DNA of 64,000 nt, taken from Marinobacter halotolerans. GTDB lineage: Bacteria; Pseudomonadota; Gammaproteobacteria; Pseudomonadales; Oleiphilaceae. The DNA lies in the NCBI RefSeq assembly GCF_008795985.1, contig NZ_VMHP01000001.1, positions 558,001 through 622,000 of the forward strand, in the 5' to 3' direction. Shown piece after piece: positions 1-8,976 of the stretch. Made by a program: the position numbers and the translations under genes. Under the pieces are notes generated by a model that did no database searches, was not told where the DNA came from, and saw only the letters and a list, made by a program, of their open reading frames with translations. Numbering within the stretch: the stretch's first letter is position 1; each line of letters opens with the position of its first letter.

Positions 1-41
1 TTATGAATCAGACACTTTTCTTGGTCGGGATGCAGCCCGCT

Positions 42-74
42 AAAAACAACCCAGGTTAATAAATGGAAACCTGG
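42..74 (-). terminator. Rho-independent terminator downstream of the YqeY-family gene
   Basis: A 7-bp perfect inverted repeat (CCAGGTT at 51-57 with AACCTGG at 68-74, 10-nt loop) lies 12 bp beyond the stop of the minus-strand gene. Read on the minus strand it is followed by GTTGTTTTT, a U-rich tract. The short stem makes it a moderate terminator. Confidence 0.6.
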
Positions 75-86
75 CCCCGGCGCTAT

Positions 87-542
87 TCAGCCTGCCAGCG
101 CCGACCGCACTTTTTTGCTCAGGTGACCCATATCGACCTTACCCAGAACCTGTGGCTTCAGATCATTCATCACTTTACCCATGTCCTGCATACCCTGGGC
201 ATCGGTAGCACTGATAGACGCACGGATCAGGGCATCGAGATCGTCCTCGCTCAGGGCAGCGGGCATGAACTCCTCGATAATCACCATTTCCGCCCGCTCT
301 TTGTCGCCCAGTTCCTCACGGCCGGCATCATCGTACTGGCTGGCGGCATCGCGGCGCTGCTTCAGCATTTTGTCCAGCACCTTCAGAACGTCTTCGTCGC
401 TCAGATCCCGGCGCTCATCAATCTCGATCTGCTTGACTGCCGACTGGGCCATACGAAGTGTGACAAGTCGGGTTTTATCCCTTTCACGCATCGCGTTTTT
501 AACGGCGGTTGCCAGTTGTTCCTTGAGCGATGTATCCGACAT
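87..542 (-). CDS. yqeY: GatB/YqeY domain-containing protein
   Basis: The 151-residue product matches the YqeY family, which resembles the tRNA-binding tail domain of the GatB amidotransferase subunit; its own role is not established. It is all-helical and highly charged, and ends in the typical GKVDMGHLSKKVR segment. I chose the ATG at 542 because AGGAGGT lies at ideal spacing before it and family members are about 148 residues; the longer reading frame upstream has no such support. In many proteobacteria yqeY sits between rpsU and dnaG. Here its upstream neighbour is the divergent threonine aldolase gene, so rpsU is not adjacent, and what follows on the left is outside the window. Confidence 0.9.
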   Translation of the reverse strand: MSDTSLKEQLATAVKNAMRERDKTRLVTLRMAQSAVKQIEIDERRDLSDEDVLKVLDKMLKQRRDAASQYDDAGREELGDKERAEMVIIEEFMPAALSEDDLDALIRASISATDAQGMQDMGKVMNDLKPQVLGKVDMGHLSKKVRSALAG

Positions 543-675
543 TGATGACCTCCTGATCTGTGGATTTCTATACCGTTTATGGGGATGGAATAATGAAAAT
601 ACAAAGGGGTACAGATTACCAGGATGTAGTCTGTAGAATGAGACCATACCGATTTTTTCACCAGGCACCAGCACC

Positions 676-1686
676 ATGATCGATTTCCGCAGCGACACCG
701 TCACCCGCCCTACCCCCGCCATGCGCGAAGCCATTTCCCATGCCGAGGTGGGCGACGACGTCTACGGCGACGACCCGACTATCAACAGTTTGCAGGCCTA
801 TGCTGCCGAGCGGCTGGGTTTTGAAGCAGCGCTGTTTACCGCTACCGGCACCCAGGCCAACCTGCTGGCAATCATGGCCCACTGTGGCCGGGGCGATGAG
901 TACCTCTGCGGCCAGTCGGCCCACAACTATCGCTATGAGGGTGGAGGCGCAGCCGTGCTGGGCAGCGTGCAGCCACAACCGATTGTGAACGAAGCCGACG
1001 GCAGCATTGACCTGGACAAAGCCAGGGCCGCCATCAAGGCGGACGACTTCCATTTTGCGGTCACCCGACTGCTTTCGCTGGAAAACACTATCGGTGGCAA
1101 AGTGCTGTCGCTGGACTACCAGCGCCGGGCCCGAAATTTCTGCGATGAGCACAACCTTCTGCTGCACCTGGATGGAGCCCGGGTATTCAATGCGGCGGTG
1201 AAATCAGGTTGCGACGTCAGAGAGATAACAAAGCACTACGATTCCGTCAGCGTGTGCCTGTCGAAAGGATTGGGAGCGCCGGTAGGTTCATTGCTGCTGG
1301 GCTCAAAGGCCTTTATAGCCCGGGCAATCAGGCTGCGAAAAATGGTCGGCGGCGGCATGCGCCAGGCAGGCATTCTTGCCGCTGCCGGACGAATCGCGCT
1401 GGAGGAAGGGCCCCTGCGACTTGAAGAAGACCATGAAAACGCTGGCTATCTCAGCGCCGGACTGGCCGACATTGAACAACTCGAAATCGACCCCGCCCAC
1501 ACACAGACCAACATCGTTTATGCCCGCTGCCTGCAGGGCAAAGCTTCACAACTGAGGGACTACCTGGCGAGCCAGGGTATCCTGATCACCGCAGGAAACC
1601 CCATCCGCTTCGTGACCCACCGGGACGTAAGCCGGCAGGATGTGGACACCCTGCTTGAAGCAATAACAAGCTTTTACCAATCCTGA
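676..1686 (+). CDS. ltaE: Low-specificity L-threonine aldolase
   Basis: This is a PLP-dependent enzyme of fold type I that cleaves L-threonine and L-allo-threonine to glycine and acetaldehyde in the cytoplasm. The N-terminus MIDFRSDTVTRPTPAMR is the family hallmark, and the Schiff-base lysine is Lys197 in SVCLSKGLGAPVGS. At 336 residues it has the usual length. The start ATG at 676 has only a weak ribosome site, but the conserved sequence begins right there. It is divergent from yqeY with a 133-bp gap and stands apart from the GST gene that follows, so it is probably monocistronic. Confidence 0.93.
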   Translation: MIDFRSDTVTRPTPAMREAISHAEVGDDVYGDDPTINSLQAYAAERLGFEAALFTATGTQANLLAIMAHCGRGDEYLCGQSAHNYRYEGGGAAVLGSVQPQPIVNEADGSIDLDKARAAIKADDFHFAVTRLLSLENTIGGKVLSLDYQRRARNFCDEHNLLLHLDGARVFNAAVKSGCDVREITKHYDSVSVCLSKGLGAPVGSLLLGSKAFIARAIRLRKMVGGGMRQAGILAAAGRIALEEGPLRLEEDHENAGYLSAGLADIEQLEIDPAHTQTNIVYARCLQGKASQLRDYLASQGILITAGNPIRFVTHRDVSRQDVDTLLEAITSFYQS

Positions 1687-1757
1687 CTGGGGTGAACCAA
1701 AACGGCTTTTAGCACCTACACTGCTTAACTGCCTATTTTTCCCAACGGAGTCACCCC

Positions 1758-2426
1758 ATGATTACGGTCCATCACCTGAACAACTCCCGCTCACAACGCG
1801 TTCTCTGGATGTTGGAAGAGCTGGGCGTGCCCTACGAGATCCAACGCTACGAGCGCGATCCGCAAACCATGCTTGCGCCGGCGAGTCTTAAAAAGGTCCA
1901 CCCGCTGGGCAAATCGCCGGTCATCACCGACGGTGAACTGGTAGTCGCCGAATCCGGAGCTATTATTGAGTATCTGGCCCAGACTTACGGAAAAGACACC
2001 ATGTTGCCCGAAGCCGGCGGCCAGGCATGGCTGGATTACACCTATTGGCTGCATTATGCCGAAGGGTCCCTGATGCCGCCGCTGGTCATGCGCCTGGTGT
2101 TTGAGAAGGTCAAAACCAGTCCGATGCCGTTTTTTATAAAGCCAGTCGCGAAAGGCATTTCCGACAAAACCAATGAGATCTTTATCGGACCGATGATCAA
2201 AACGCACCTGGACTTTGTCGAAGCCCATCTGACGGACAAAACCTGGTTTCTCGGGGAACACCTCAGCGCAGCGGACATCCAGATGAGCTTTCCGCTCGAG
2301 GCCTCGGTGGCGCGGGGAATTGTTGGCGAGAGCAGACCCAATATCAACGCCTGGGTCAAGCGGGTACATGCGCGTGCAGCCTATCAGCGAGCGCTGCAGA
2401 AAGGCGGAGATTACGATTTTGCCTGA
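1758..2426 (+). CDS. Glutathione S-transferase family protein
   Basis: A cytosolic GST-type protein of 222 residues. The N-terminal thioredoxin-fold domain (about residues 1-80) opens with HHLNNSRSQRVLWMLEELG and contains the glutathione-binding ESGAIIEYL segment. The C-terminal helical domain (about 90-215) carries the conserved AADIQMSFPLE motif. The likely role is glutathione conjugation or reduction of electrophiles; the substrate cannot be told from sequence. It has its own start with upstream ACGGAG and a short gap to ltaE, so it could be cotranscribed or independent. Confidence 0.88.
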   Translation: MITVHHLNNSRSQRVLWMLEELGVPYEIQRYERDPQTMLAPASLKKVHPLGKSPVITDGELVVAESGAIIEYLAQTYGKDTMLPEAGGQAWLDYTYWLHYAEGSLMPPLVMRLVFEKVKTSPMPFFIKPVAKGISDKTNEIFIGPMIKTHLDFVEAHLTDKTWFLGEHLSAADIQMSFPLEASVARGIVGESRPNINAWVKRVHARAAYQRALQKGGDYDFA

Positions 2427-2540
2427 TCGGGCGTTTCCCGCCGGATAGCACCGCCTGTTTCACAAAATTTTCATTCATGCCGAGGAGGAAAACTGTAGAA
2501 ACCCAGAATAAGAGTCGAAACGCCTTTTTAAATCGGGCTT

Positions 2541-2557
2541 TTAGTGATTATCACTAA
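2541..2557. promoter_or_regulatory. 17-bp perfect palindrome upstream of the amino-acid ABC operon (candidate operator)
   Basis: TTAGTGAT-T-ATCACTAA is an exact 8-1-8 inverted repeat about 90 bp before the start of the binding-protein gene. A weak sigma-70-like promoter (TTGTGT at 2578 and a TACATA-like -10 near 2600) could lie just downstream, which would put the palindrome in an upstream regulatory position. I do not recognise the regulator. The remaining 220-bp intergenic region is AT-rich and holds no gene. Confidence 0.45.
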
Positions 2558-2647
2558 ATATTCTCAGGTAGACTTCATTGTGTACATTGTTAGTGCATAT
2601 ACATATTGCATTTCTTGATTAAAGAAAAAGAACTGGAGAAGCAAATT

Positions 2648-3466
2648 ATGATCAAAAAACTAACGGCAGCCGCACTTGCCTGCGTTGCGCTCACCTCTGT
2701 GAACGCGACGGCCGACCAGCTTGACGACGTCATCAAACGCGGCACCCTGAACTGCGGTGTGGTCCTCGATTTCCCGCCCATGGGCTACCTGGATGAGAAC
2801 AACCAACCAGCGGGCTTTGACGTCGATTACTGTAAGGACCTGGCCGAAGCGCTGGGCGTCGACGTTAATGTTCTGAACCTGACCTGGGGCGATCGTATAC
2901 CTTCCCTGGTGTCCGGAAAGACCGACGTGGTTATCGGCTCCACCTCTGACACTCTGGAGCGCGCCAAGTCCGTCGGTTTCACCTACCCGTACTTCGTATT
3001 CAAGTTCCAGGTCATTTCTAACGAGGACAAGAACATTGAGTCCTTCAGTGATCTGGAAGATCTGAAAGTTGGCGCCGCCCTCGGCACAACCTACGAGACC
3101 GAATACCTGGCCTACGCTGAGCAGCAGGGCTGGGGCAAAGACAACTATACGTCTTTCAAATCCGAGAATGACGCATTCCTCGGTCTCTATCAGGGCAAGG
3201 TAGACGCAATCATCTCTACCAACACCAACATCGCAACCAAGCTGCGTAGCGAAGAGTTCGCAGACTTCGAGGCGGGTCCCTACGTACCGAATTACGACGA
3301 CGTAGTGGGCATCATCGCCAAGCGAGACGAAGTGGCGTGGATCAACTATCTGAACCTGTTCCTGATCCGCCAGATTCGCGATGGCAACATGAACGAAGCG
3401 TACAACAAGTACTTCGGTTCAGACGCACCGGCCGATCTGATCAAGTCCCTGAGGGACAACAAGTAA
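2648..3466 (+). CDS. Polar amino-acid ABC transporter, periplasmic substrate-binding protein
   Basis: A family 3 solute-binding protein of 272 residues with a Sec signal peptide (cleavage expected after ...VNATA, about residue 22). The first lobe carries GTLNCGVVLDFPPMGY and the ligand-contact region GSTSDTLERAKSVGF, whose Arg normally holds the amino-acid carboxylate. I chose ATG 2648, preceded by GGAG and followed directly by the signal peptide, over a start 42 bp upstream. It is the first gene of a four-gene operon with two permeases and an ATPase. The amino acid carried is unknown; general polar or acidic amino-acid uptake is the usual role. Confidence 0.93.
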   Translation: MIKKLTAAALACVALTSVNATADQLDDVIKRGTLNCGVVLDFPPMGYLDENNQPAGFDVDYCKDLAEALGVDVNVLNLTWGDRIPSLVSGKTDVVIGSTSDTLERAKSVGFTYPYFVFKFQVISNEDKNIESFSDLEDLKVGAALGTTYETEYLAYAEQQGWGKDNYTSFKSENDAFLGLYQGKVDAIISTNTNIATKLRSEEFADFEAGPYVPNYDDVVGIIAKRDEVAWINYLNLFLIRQIRDGNMNEAYNKYFGSDAPADLIKSLRDNK

Positions 3467-3499
3467 GCCACACAGCCTCTTGTGTAACGGCTTAGAACA

Positions 3500-3531
3500 C
3501 TGGTCGGCAGCCTGAACAGGTTGCCGGCCAG
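3500..3531 (+). promoter_or_regulatory. Long intercistronic hairpin after the binding-protein gene
   Basis: Positions 3500-3514 pair with 3517-3531 over 15 positions, 13 Watson-Crick and two G-U, with only AA between the arms. There is no T-run after it, so it is more likely a 3'-end stabiliser or partial attenuator than a terminator. Such structures commonly let the binding protein be made in excess over the permeases. The function is inferred. Confidence 0.55.
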
Positions 3532-3561
3532 CCCCCTCCCACCACATAAAGTGGCCAAGGT

Positions 3562-4227
3562 ATGGAATACGAATTTCACTGGAACACTGTGTTCCAGAAA
3601 ATGCCTGAGTTACTGAACGGTGCTTTTGTCACCCTGCACGTTTCTGTTCTCGCCATGCTTCTGGGTATTGCGATTGCCATACTGCTTGCAATCGCCAAGA
3701 TGAATAACACCAAACCCTTTTGCCATGTCGCGACTGTCTGGGTCGAAATCGCCCGTAACACACCGGCACTCTTTCAAATTTACATGGCGTACTTCGGCCT
3801 GGGTGCATTTGGTATTCACCTGAGCCCCTATGCCGCCGTTCTGAGCGCCCTGGTTTTTATTAATGCGGGATACCTTACAGAGACATTCCGGGGCGGTTTC
3901 CAGTCAATACCCAGCACCCAGTACAGGGCATCCAAGTCCCTGGGAATGACCAGCATTCAGACCTATCGATACATCATCCTTCCGCAAATGCTGCGGCGCA
4001 TCTACCATCCGATGACCAACCAGCTGGTCTGGTCCATCCTGATGAGTTCGCTGGGCATTCTGGTGGGCATGAGCGAGCTGTCCGGCACCACCCAGCGACT
4101 GCAGTCGCTGTCGTTCCGCACGCTTGAGTTCTTCATTGTGGCGGCCGTCATGTACTACGTCATCACCAAACTGGTGCTGTTCGGTGCATCACTACTTTCC
4201 CGCCGACTGTTCAAGGGGGAAGTCTGA
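3562..4227 (+). CDS. Amino-acid ABC transporter permease (first subunit)
   Basis: A 221-residue inner-membrane protein of the HisM/GltJ type with about five transmembrane helices. The cytoplasmic EAA-like loop GYLTETFRGGFQSIPSTQYR ... LGM ... ILPQMLRR, which contacts the ATPase, lies around residues 102-150. It forms a heterodimeric channel with the next permease. It lies 95 bp after the binding-protein gene, across the hairpin. Its stop overlaps the next start by one base (TGATG), implying translational coupling. Confidence 0.92.
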   Translation: MEYEFHWNTVFQKMPELLNGAFVTLHVSVLAMLLGIAIAILLAIAKMNNTKPFCHVATVWVEIARNTPALFQIYMAYFGLGAFGIHLSPYAAVLSALVFINAGYLTETFRGGFQSIPSTQYRASKSLGMTSIQTYRYIILPQMLRRIYHPMTNQLVWSILMSSLGILVGMSELSGTTQRLQSLSFRTLEFFIVAAVMYYVITKLVLFGASLLSRRLFKGEV

Positions 4228-4880
4228 TGAACTCTCTGTTTACACCCCTGTCCTGGGACGACACTGGCTACATCCTGACCGGCGTCTGGAATACGATTAC
4301 GATCTCCGTGGTCGCCATTGTTGTGGGCACCCTGTTGGGCCTGGCCGTTGGTTTTGCACGGGCTGAAAGCAACAAAGCGGTTAACGTGCTGTTTGGCAGT
4401 GTCCTGGACATTCTCAGAAGCGTTCCGCTGATCATCCAGCTGATTCTGTTCACCACCTTTATCGGCGCCATCGGGCACCCGCTGAATCCTTTTGTCGCCG
4501 GTTCCATCGTGCTGTCCCTGTACACCATGGCCTTCATGAGTGAAGTGTTTCGGGGTGGCTTCGAAGGTGTCAGCAAATCCATGCAGACCGCTGCCCGCTC
4601 ACTGGGCATGACCTACTGGCAGACCGTCTATCACATCCGGTTCCCCATTGGCCTGCGAGCGGTCCTTCCGTCCTGGATGGGCGTTGCCCTGAGTGTTATC
4701 AAGGACTCGGCTCTGGTCTCGGTGATTGGCTATATGGAGCTGCTGCGCACCTCGGAACAGCTTATTTCCCGAACCCAGCAACCCCTCATGATCCTGATCG
4801 GTGTTGGTATCTTCTACTTCATTATTTCATACCCGCTCTCCCATTACGGGCGGCATCTCGAGAGGAAAATGGCAATATGA
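4227..4880 (+). CDS. Amino-acid ABC transporter permease (second subunit)
   Basis: A 217-residue polar amino-acid permease paralogous to its neighbour, with about five membrane helices. The EAA loop begins MSEVFRGGFEGVSKSMQ and runs through AARSLGMTYWQ. It is coupled to the gene before it (TGATG at 4225) and to the ATPase after it (ATGA at 4877), so the three membrane-complex genes are one translational unit. A good ribosome site, AGGGGGA, lies inside the end of the preceding gene. Confidence 0.92.
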   Translation: MNSLFTPLSWDDTGYILTGVWNTITISVVAIVVGTLLGLAVGFARAESNKAVNVLFGSVLDILRSVPLIIQLILFTTFIGAIGHPLNPFVAGSIVLSLYTMAFMSEVFRGGFEGVSKSMQTAARSLGMTYWQTVYHIRFPIGLRAVLPSWMGVALSVIKDSALVSVIGYMELLRTSEQLISRTQQPLMILIGVGIFYFIISYPLSHYGRHLERKMAI

Positions 4881-5599
4881 TCAGCGTCCAGAATGTCCAT
4901 AAATCCTTTGGTGACCTAGAAGTTCTTAAAGGCGTCAGTCTGGATGTCCCCAACGGCGAGGTCTTGAGTGTCATCGGCGGGTCTGGCAGTGGTAAATCAA
5001 CGCTGCTGTATTGCATCAATGCGATTGAGACCATCAATTCGGGCAAGATCCTGGTCAACGATATTGACGTTCACAGCAAAGACACCAACAAAGACAAACT
5101 GCGCCAGAAGCTGGGCATGGTGTTCCAGCAGTTCAACGCCTTCCCGCACATGACCGTGCTGGAAAACGCGGCTCTTGCACCCCGCATTGTCAAAAAGATG
5201 AGCAGGGACGAGGCGATGGAAATCGCCAAGAAAGAGCTGGAACACGTTGGTCTGGGAGACAAGTTCGACGTCTACCCGACGAGAATGTCCGGCGGTCAGC
5301 AACAGCGTCTGGCCATTGCCCGCGCGCTCGCCATGAAGCCGGATTTCATGCTTCTTGACGAAGTGACGTCTGCGCTCGATCCGGAACTGGTGGGCGAGGT
5401 ACTGGAAACGCTGCGCCTGTTGGCGGAAGAAGGCATGACCATGATCTGCGTGACCCATGAGATGGGCTTCGCCCGGGATGTGTCTGATCGTGTGGCCTAC
5501 TTCCATCAGGGCGTGATCGCTGAAATTGGCGAGGCCAAACAGGTGATCACCGACCCGCAGAACCCGCTGACCCAGAAATTCCTTTCGAAGGTTCTCTGA
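4877..5599 (+). CDS. Amino-acid ABC transporter ATP-binding protein
   Basis: The 240-residue ATPase energises the transporter. It has Walker A GGSGSGKST at residues 34-42, the signature MSGGQQQR at 137-144, and Walker B FMLLDE ending near 162, with a switch histidine in VTHEMGF. The typical GlnQ-like ending and full length suggest it works with the two permeases encoded just upstream. It overlaps the preceding gene by 4 bp (ATGA). It closes the operon and is followed by a terminator. Confidence 0.94.
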   Translation: MISVQNVHKSFGDLEVLKGVSLDVPNGEVLSVIGGSGSGKSTLLYCINAIETINSGKILVNDIDVHSKDTNKDKLRQKLGMVFQQFNAFPHMTVLENAALAPRIVKKMSRDEAMEIAKKELEHVGLGDKFDVYPTRMSGGQQQRLAIARALAMKPDFMLLDEVTSALDPELVGEVLETLRLLAEEGMTMICVTHEMGFARDVSDRVAYFHQGVIAEIGEAKQVITDPQNPLTQKFLSKVL

Positions 5600-5661
5600 C
5601 GGGAAACGAACGGTAACGGCAGTTGCTTTAGCGACACGTTTCCCATACCCTTCGCTCCGAG

Positions 5662-5693
5662 AAAAAGGTGCCCCACGGACGGCGGGCACCTTT
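5662..5693 (+). terminator. Terminator of the amino-acid ABC operon
   Basis: GGTGCCC (5667-5673) pairs with GGGCACC (5684-5690) around a 10-nt loop. The stem is flanked by five As on the left and TTT on the right. It sits 63 bp after the ATPase stop, with no gene between. Confidence 0.72.
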
Positions 5694-5783
5694 CCCTGAA
5701 TCTGAATTAGTCTCCCTGAATCAGTCGCGTGACGCACGTCAGGGATCCATTTGCGTTATCCAATGACAAGGATGTCATCGACA

Positions 5784-8700
5784 ATGAACGACTCCCCGCG
5801 CTCAAAGTGCGCGCTGCCTGCGCGTACGAAAACCGAACGTTTCTTCTGGAATATCACCCGCAAGCCACGGCTTGTTACTCTTGTCTCTATTCTGCTCTTG
5901 CTGGTGATGGCTGCCGGGCTGATGAACCTGGTCAAAGACACGTCGGTCAAAGCCTTTATCCCGTCAGACCACCCCTCCCGGATCACTGACCGAAACATCA
6001 CCGACACCTTCGGCCTCACCGATACGGTTGCCGTCGCCATGATCAGCCGGGACGGCAGCACCGTCTTTACACCGCAGGCCCTGGCCACCCAGAAACAGCT
6101 GGCCGAGCGGATCGCCGACCTGGAAAACATCCGCGAGGACCGGGTTAACAGCCTGGCAACCAAATCCTCCATTCGTGGCGACAATGGCGCGGTACTGGTG
6201 GACGAGTACATCCCCTATGGCAGCCTGAGCGACGCGGACGCCAGAGATGCCCAGGCCCGCTGGCAAAACATGCCACAGCACCAGGGCACGCTGGTCAATT
6301 CAGACGGGACGGCCGCCATCGTAATGGCGGAAATGTTGGATATCTATCAGGCGAAAGCCACCTATGACGCCATCCAGTTCATCATTGGCGATCTTGAGGT
6401 ACCAGGTTTCGAATTTCATGTGGCCGGCCCCGGCGCTGTCAGTGGCCTGATGAGCGCCTATATTGATCAGGACGCCCGCCGAATGCAGCCGTTCGTGTTC
6501 GTGCTGGTGGTCAGCTTCATTTTCATTGCCTTCCGACGCTTTGGTGCCCTGCCCGGCCCGGTGTTTGTCGTATTGGGTGCCACGGGCGGCGCCATGGGGC
6601 TCATGGCTTGGTTGGGCGTGCCCTACTATGCAATTACCAATGCCCTGCCGGTGATTATTATCGCCATTGCGGTGGCCGATACCATTCACATTCTGTCCGC
6701 CTACTACCAGCGCCAGGCGCGGGCGCCGGAAGCACCCACCCGGGAACTGGTAATCGGTGCCATGGTTGAGATGCTTCGGCCGGTTACGCTGACCACGCTC
6801 ACCACCATTGCCGGCTTCATCGGCATTGCCGCGGTATCCATCATGCCGCCGATCACTGCCTTTGCCTGGTTTGCCGCGCTGGGCGTGTTCCTGGCCTGGC
6901 TGTTTTCGGTCCTCACGCTGCCCAACCTGCTGGTACTGATGAAACCAGCCCCCAGCCCATCATTCAGAAACTGGACACAGAACCGCCCCAGTGGAACCGG
7001 TCGGCTGCTGGGCCAGTGCGGCGCCCTCGCAGCAAAGAACCCCGTCGCCGTAATTGGTGTATTCCTGATAATGGCCGTGGTTGCCGTTAATGGCGCCCTG
7101 AAAGTTACCTTCGACCGCTCCCAGGTCGACAATTTCAAAGCCGATGCCGACATTCGGATTGCCGATGAGGTAATCAACAACACCTTCGCCGGCACCGCCT
7201 TTCTCAACATCATGGTAGAAGCGGATCAGGCAGACGGGCTGATCAACGTTCAAAGAATGCAGAAAATCATCGACCTGCAGCAATTTGCGGAGCGCCAGCC
7301 TCACGTTCAGAAAACCGTCGCCATCACCGACTACATCAGCCAGTTGCATAAAGCCATTGAGACCCTGCCCGCCAGCGAGGAGCGCCTGCTGCCGGAAAGC
7401 GACAATGCCATTGCCCAGTACCTGCTGATCTATGAAGTGTCCGGCGACCCCACCGAACTGGAAGAAGACATCGACACGCTTTACCAGAAGGCGCTGGTGC
7501 GCGTGGCCCTGAACGAACCCCACTTCAGCAAAAACCGCCAGACGGTAGAAGCCATCCAGCAATACATCGACACCCAGTTCAACGAACCCGGCTTCACGGC
7601 ATCCCTTGGCGGCGATGTGAACACCACCTACCACTGGATGAAAAGCCTGCAGGAAAGTCACCTGACCGGCGTTACGGTTTCACTGTTGCTGGTCTTTCTT
7701 GCCGCCACCTTCATGTTCCGCTCTCTAGGCGCTGGTCTTGTATCGGTACTGCCGGTCTGTTTTGCCCTGCTCGTGCTCTACGCCTGCATGGGCTACACCG
7801 GCGTGTACCTGGAACCGGCCACCTCCATGTTTGCAGCCATTGCACTGGGCGTGGGGGTGGATTTTGCCATCCATCTTGTCGACAAACTCAAAGAGGCTTT
7901 ACGCATGCATAACGGAGACATTACGGCCGCCGTCGATCAAGCCCTTCCGCCAGTCGCGCGGGCCTGCTTCTTCAATTCCGCGGCGCTTGGTCTGGGCTTC
8001 GCGGTCCTGACACTCAGCGAACTGCCCACGCTGCAGCGCTTTGGCGGGCTGATTGCCGTCGCCACCTTTACCAGCTTCCTGGCCGCCCTGCTGCTGGTCC
8101 CGGCCCTGTTTGCCGCCGTCAGCTCGGCCCGTCGCAGCAGTTATGTGGCCGCTGCCACTGCCGCCATTATGGCGGCTGTGATTGGCTTCATAGCTTACCC
8201 AAACAATGCCAGTGCCGCAGAGGCCTACGATGGCGCCACCATTGCCCAAAAGGTGGCGGACCGCAAAGAAGGCCCGGCCGCCCGGCGTATTCTCGACATC
8301 ACCTTGACCGACCGGCGTGACCAGGTGCGGGAACGTCAGGCCCTGGTATTGAAACTGAACCAGGACGAGGCCCGCCTGACCCGCATCACCTATCTGGAGC
8401 CGCGCTCGGTGGAAGGCGTGTCGTTCCTCAGCCATGACTTCCACAAAGCCGCCACCGAAGACGACCGCTGGCTGTTCGTGCCGGCCACCCGCCGGGCCCG
8501 CAGGCTGCCGGCATCGGCCCGGGGAGATTACTTTCTGGGCACCGATTTCACCTATGAAGATATCCAGTCAGAGCTCAAGTTCAACATGAACGACTACCAC
8601 TTTGAGTATCAGGGCGTTGAAACCCTGGAAGGCAGGGAACTGCAGGTGATCAGCGGCAAACCCAGGACTGAGGACATCGCCCGCCAGCTCGGTTATGGCG

Positions 8701-8972
8701 CCTTTAAAGCACGGGTGGATGAAAGCAACTGGATGCCGGTGACGGTGGAATTCAGTGACCCGGATCTGGAAGCACTGAAAACCATCCGGGTTCACCAGGT
8801 TGAAACCATCGACGGCATAGTAACCGCCACGCGAATCGAAGCCATCAATCATCAGACCGGTCACAGCACCGTGTTCGCCCTGAGGGATGCCAGCCATCCA
8901 GACACCCTGCCGGGCAACATCTTCCAGCCCAGCGGCCTGACACGCGGCCTGCCATCCTCTGTTCTGAAGTAA
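5784..8972 (+). CDS. RND/MMPL-family exporter fused to a C-terminal LolA-like (outer-membrane lipoprotein-sorting) domain
   Basis: About 1,062 residues. Residues 30-780 form an RND-type exporter of the MMPL/sterol-sensing class, with two sets of transmembrane helices separated by periplasmic loops (GVPYYAITNALPVIIIAIAV and ALGVGVDFAIHLVDKL are the core helices). After the last helix set comes a signal-peptide-like segment, VAAATAAIMAAVIG ... NASAAEA (about 787-812). A LolA-like domain of about 250 residues with repeated EFxYQGxETLEGRE-type strands follows; it is normally a separate secreted protein. The start is uncertain: ATG 5784 has AAGGAT 10 nt upstream, while TTG 5751 and ATGs 5763 and 5772 are also in frame. 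It is followed after 4 bp by an outer-membrane barrel gene. The likely role is moving lipid or hydrophobic cargo across the envelope. Confidence 0.88.
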   Translation: MNDSPRSKCALPARTKTERFFWNITRKPRLVTLVSILLLLVMAAGLMNLVKDTSVKAFIPSDHPSRITDRNITDTFGLTDTVAVAMISRDGSTVFTPQALATQKQLAERIADLENIREDRVNSLATKSSIRGDNGAVLVDEYIPYGSLSDADARDAQARWQNMPQHQGTLVNSDGTAAIVMAEMLDIYQAKATYDAIQFIIGDLEVPGFEFHVAGPGAVSGLMSAYIDQDARRMQPFVFVLVVSFIFIAFRRFGALPGPVFVVLGATGGAMGLMAWLGVPYYAITNALPVIIIAIAVADTIHILSAYYQRQARAPEAPTRELVIGAMVEMLRPVTLTTLTTIAGFIGIAAVSIMPPITAFAWFAALGVFLAWLFSVLTLPNLLVLMKPAPSPSFRNWTQNRPSGTGRLLGQCGALAAKNPVAVIGVFLIMAVVAVNGALKVTFDRSQVDNFKADADIRIADEVINNTFAGTAFLNIMVEADQADGLINVQRMQKIIDLQQFAERQPHVQKTVAITDYISQLHKAIETLPASEERLLPESDNAIAQYLLIYEVSGDPTELEEDIDTLYQKALVRVALNEPHFSKNRQTVEAIQQYIDTQFNEPGFTASLGGDVNTTYHWMKSLQESHLTGVTVSLLLVFLAATFMFRSLGAGLVSVLPVCFALLVLYACMGYTGVYLEPATSMFAAIALGVGVDFAIHLVDKLKEALRMHNGDITAAVDQALPPVARACFFNSAALGLGFAVLTLSELPTLQRFGGLIAVATFTSFLAALLLVPALFAAVSSARRSSYVAAATAAIMAAVIGFIAYPNNASAAEAYDGATIAQKVADRKEGPAARRILDITLTDRRDQVRERQALVLKLNQDEARLTRITYLEPRSVEGVSFLSHDFHKAATEDDRWLFVPATRRARRLPASARGDYFLGTDFTYEDIQSELKFNMNDYHFEYQGVETLEGRELQVISGKPRTEDIARQLGYGAFKARVDESNWMPVTVEFSDPDLEALKTIRVHQVETIDGIVTATRIEAINHQTGHSTVFALRDASHPDTLPGNIFQPSGLTRGLPSSVLK

Positions 8973-8976
8973 GTCT

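Noticed and set aside
4997..5737. 246-residue minus-strand reading frame opposite the ABC ATPase
   Set aside because: It is a shadow of the ATPase in the antisense frame, has no ribosome site and no family resemblance.
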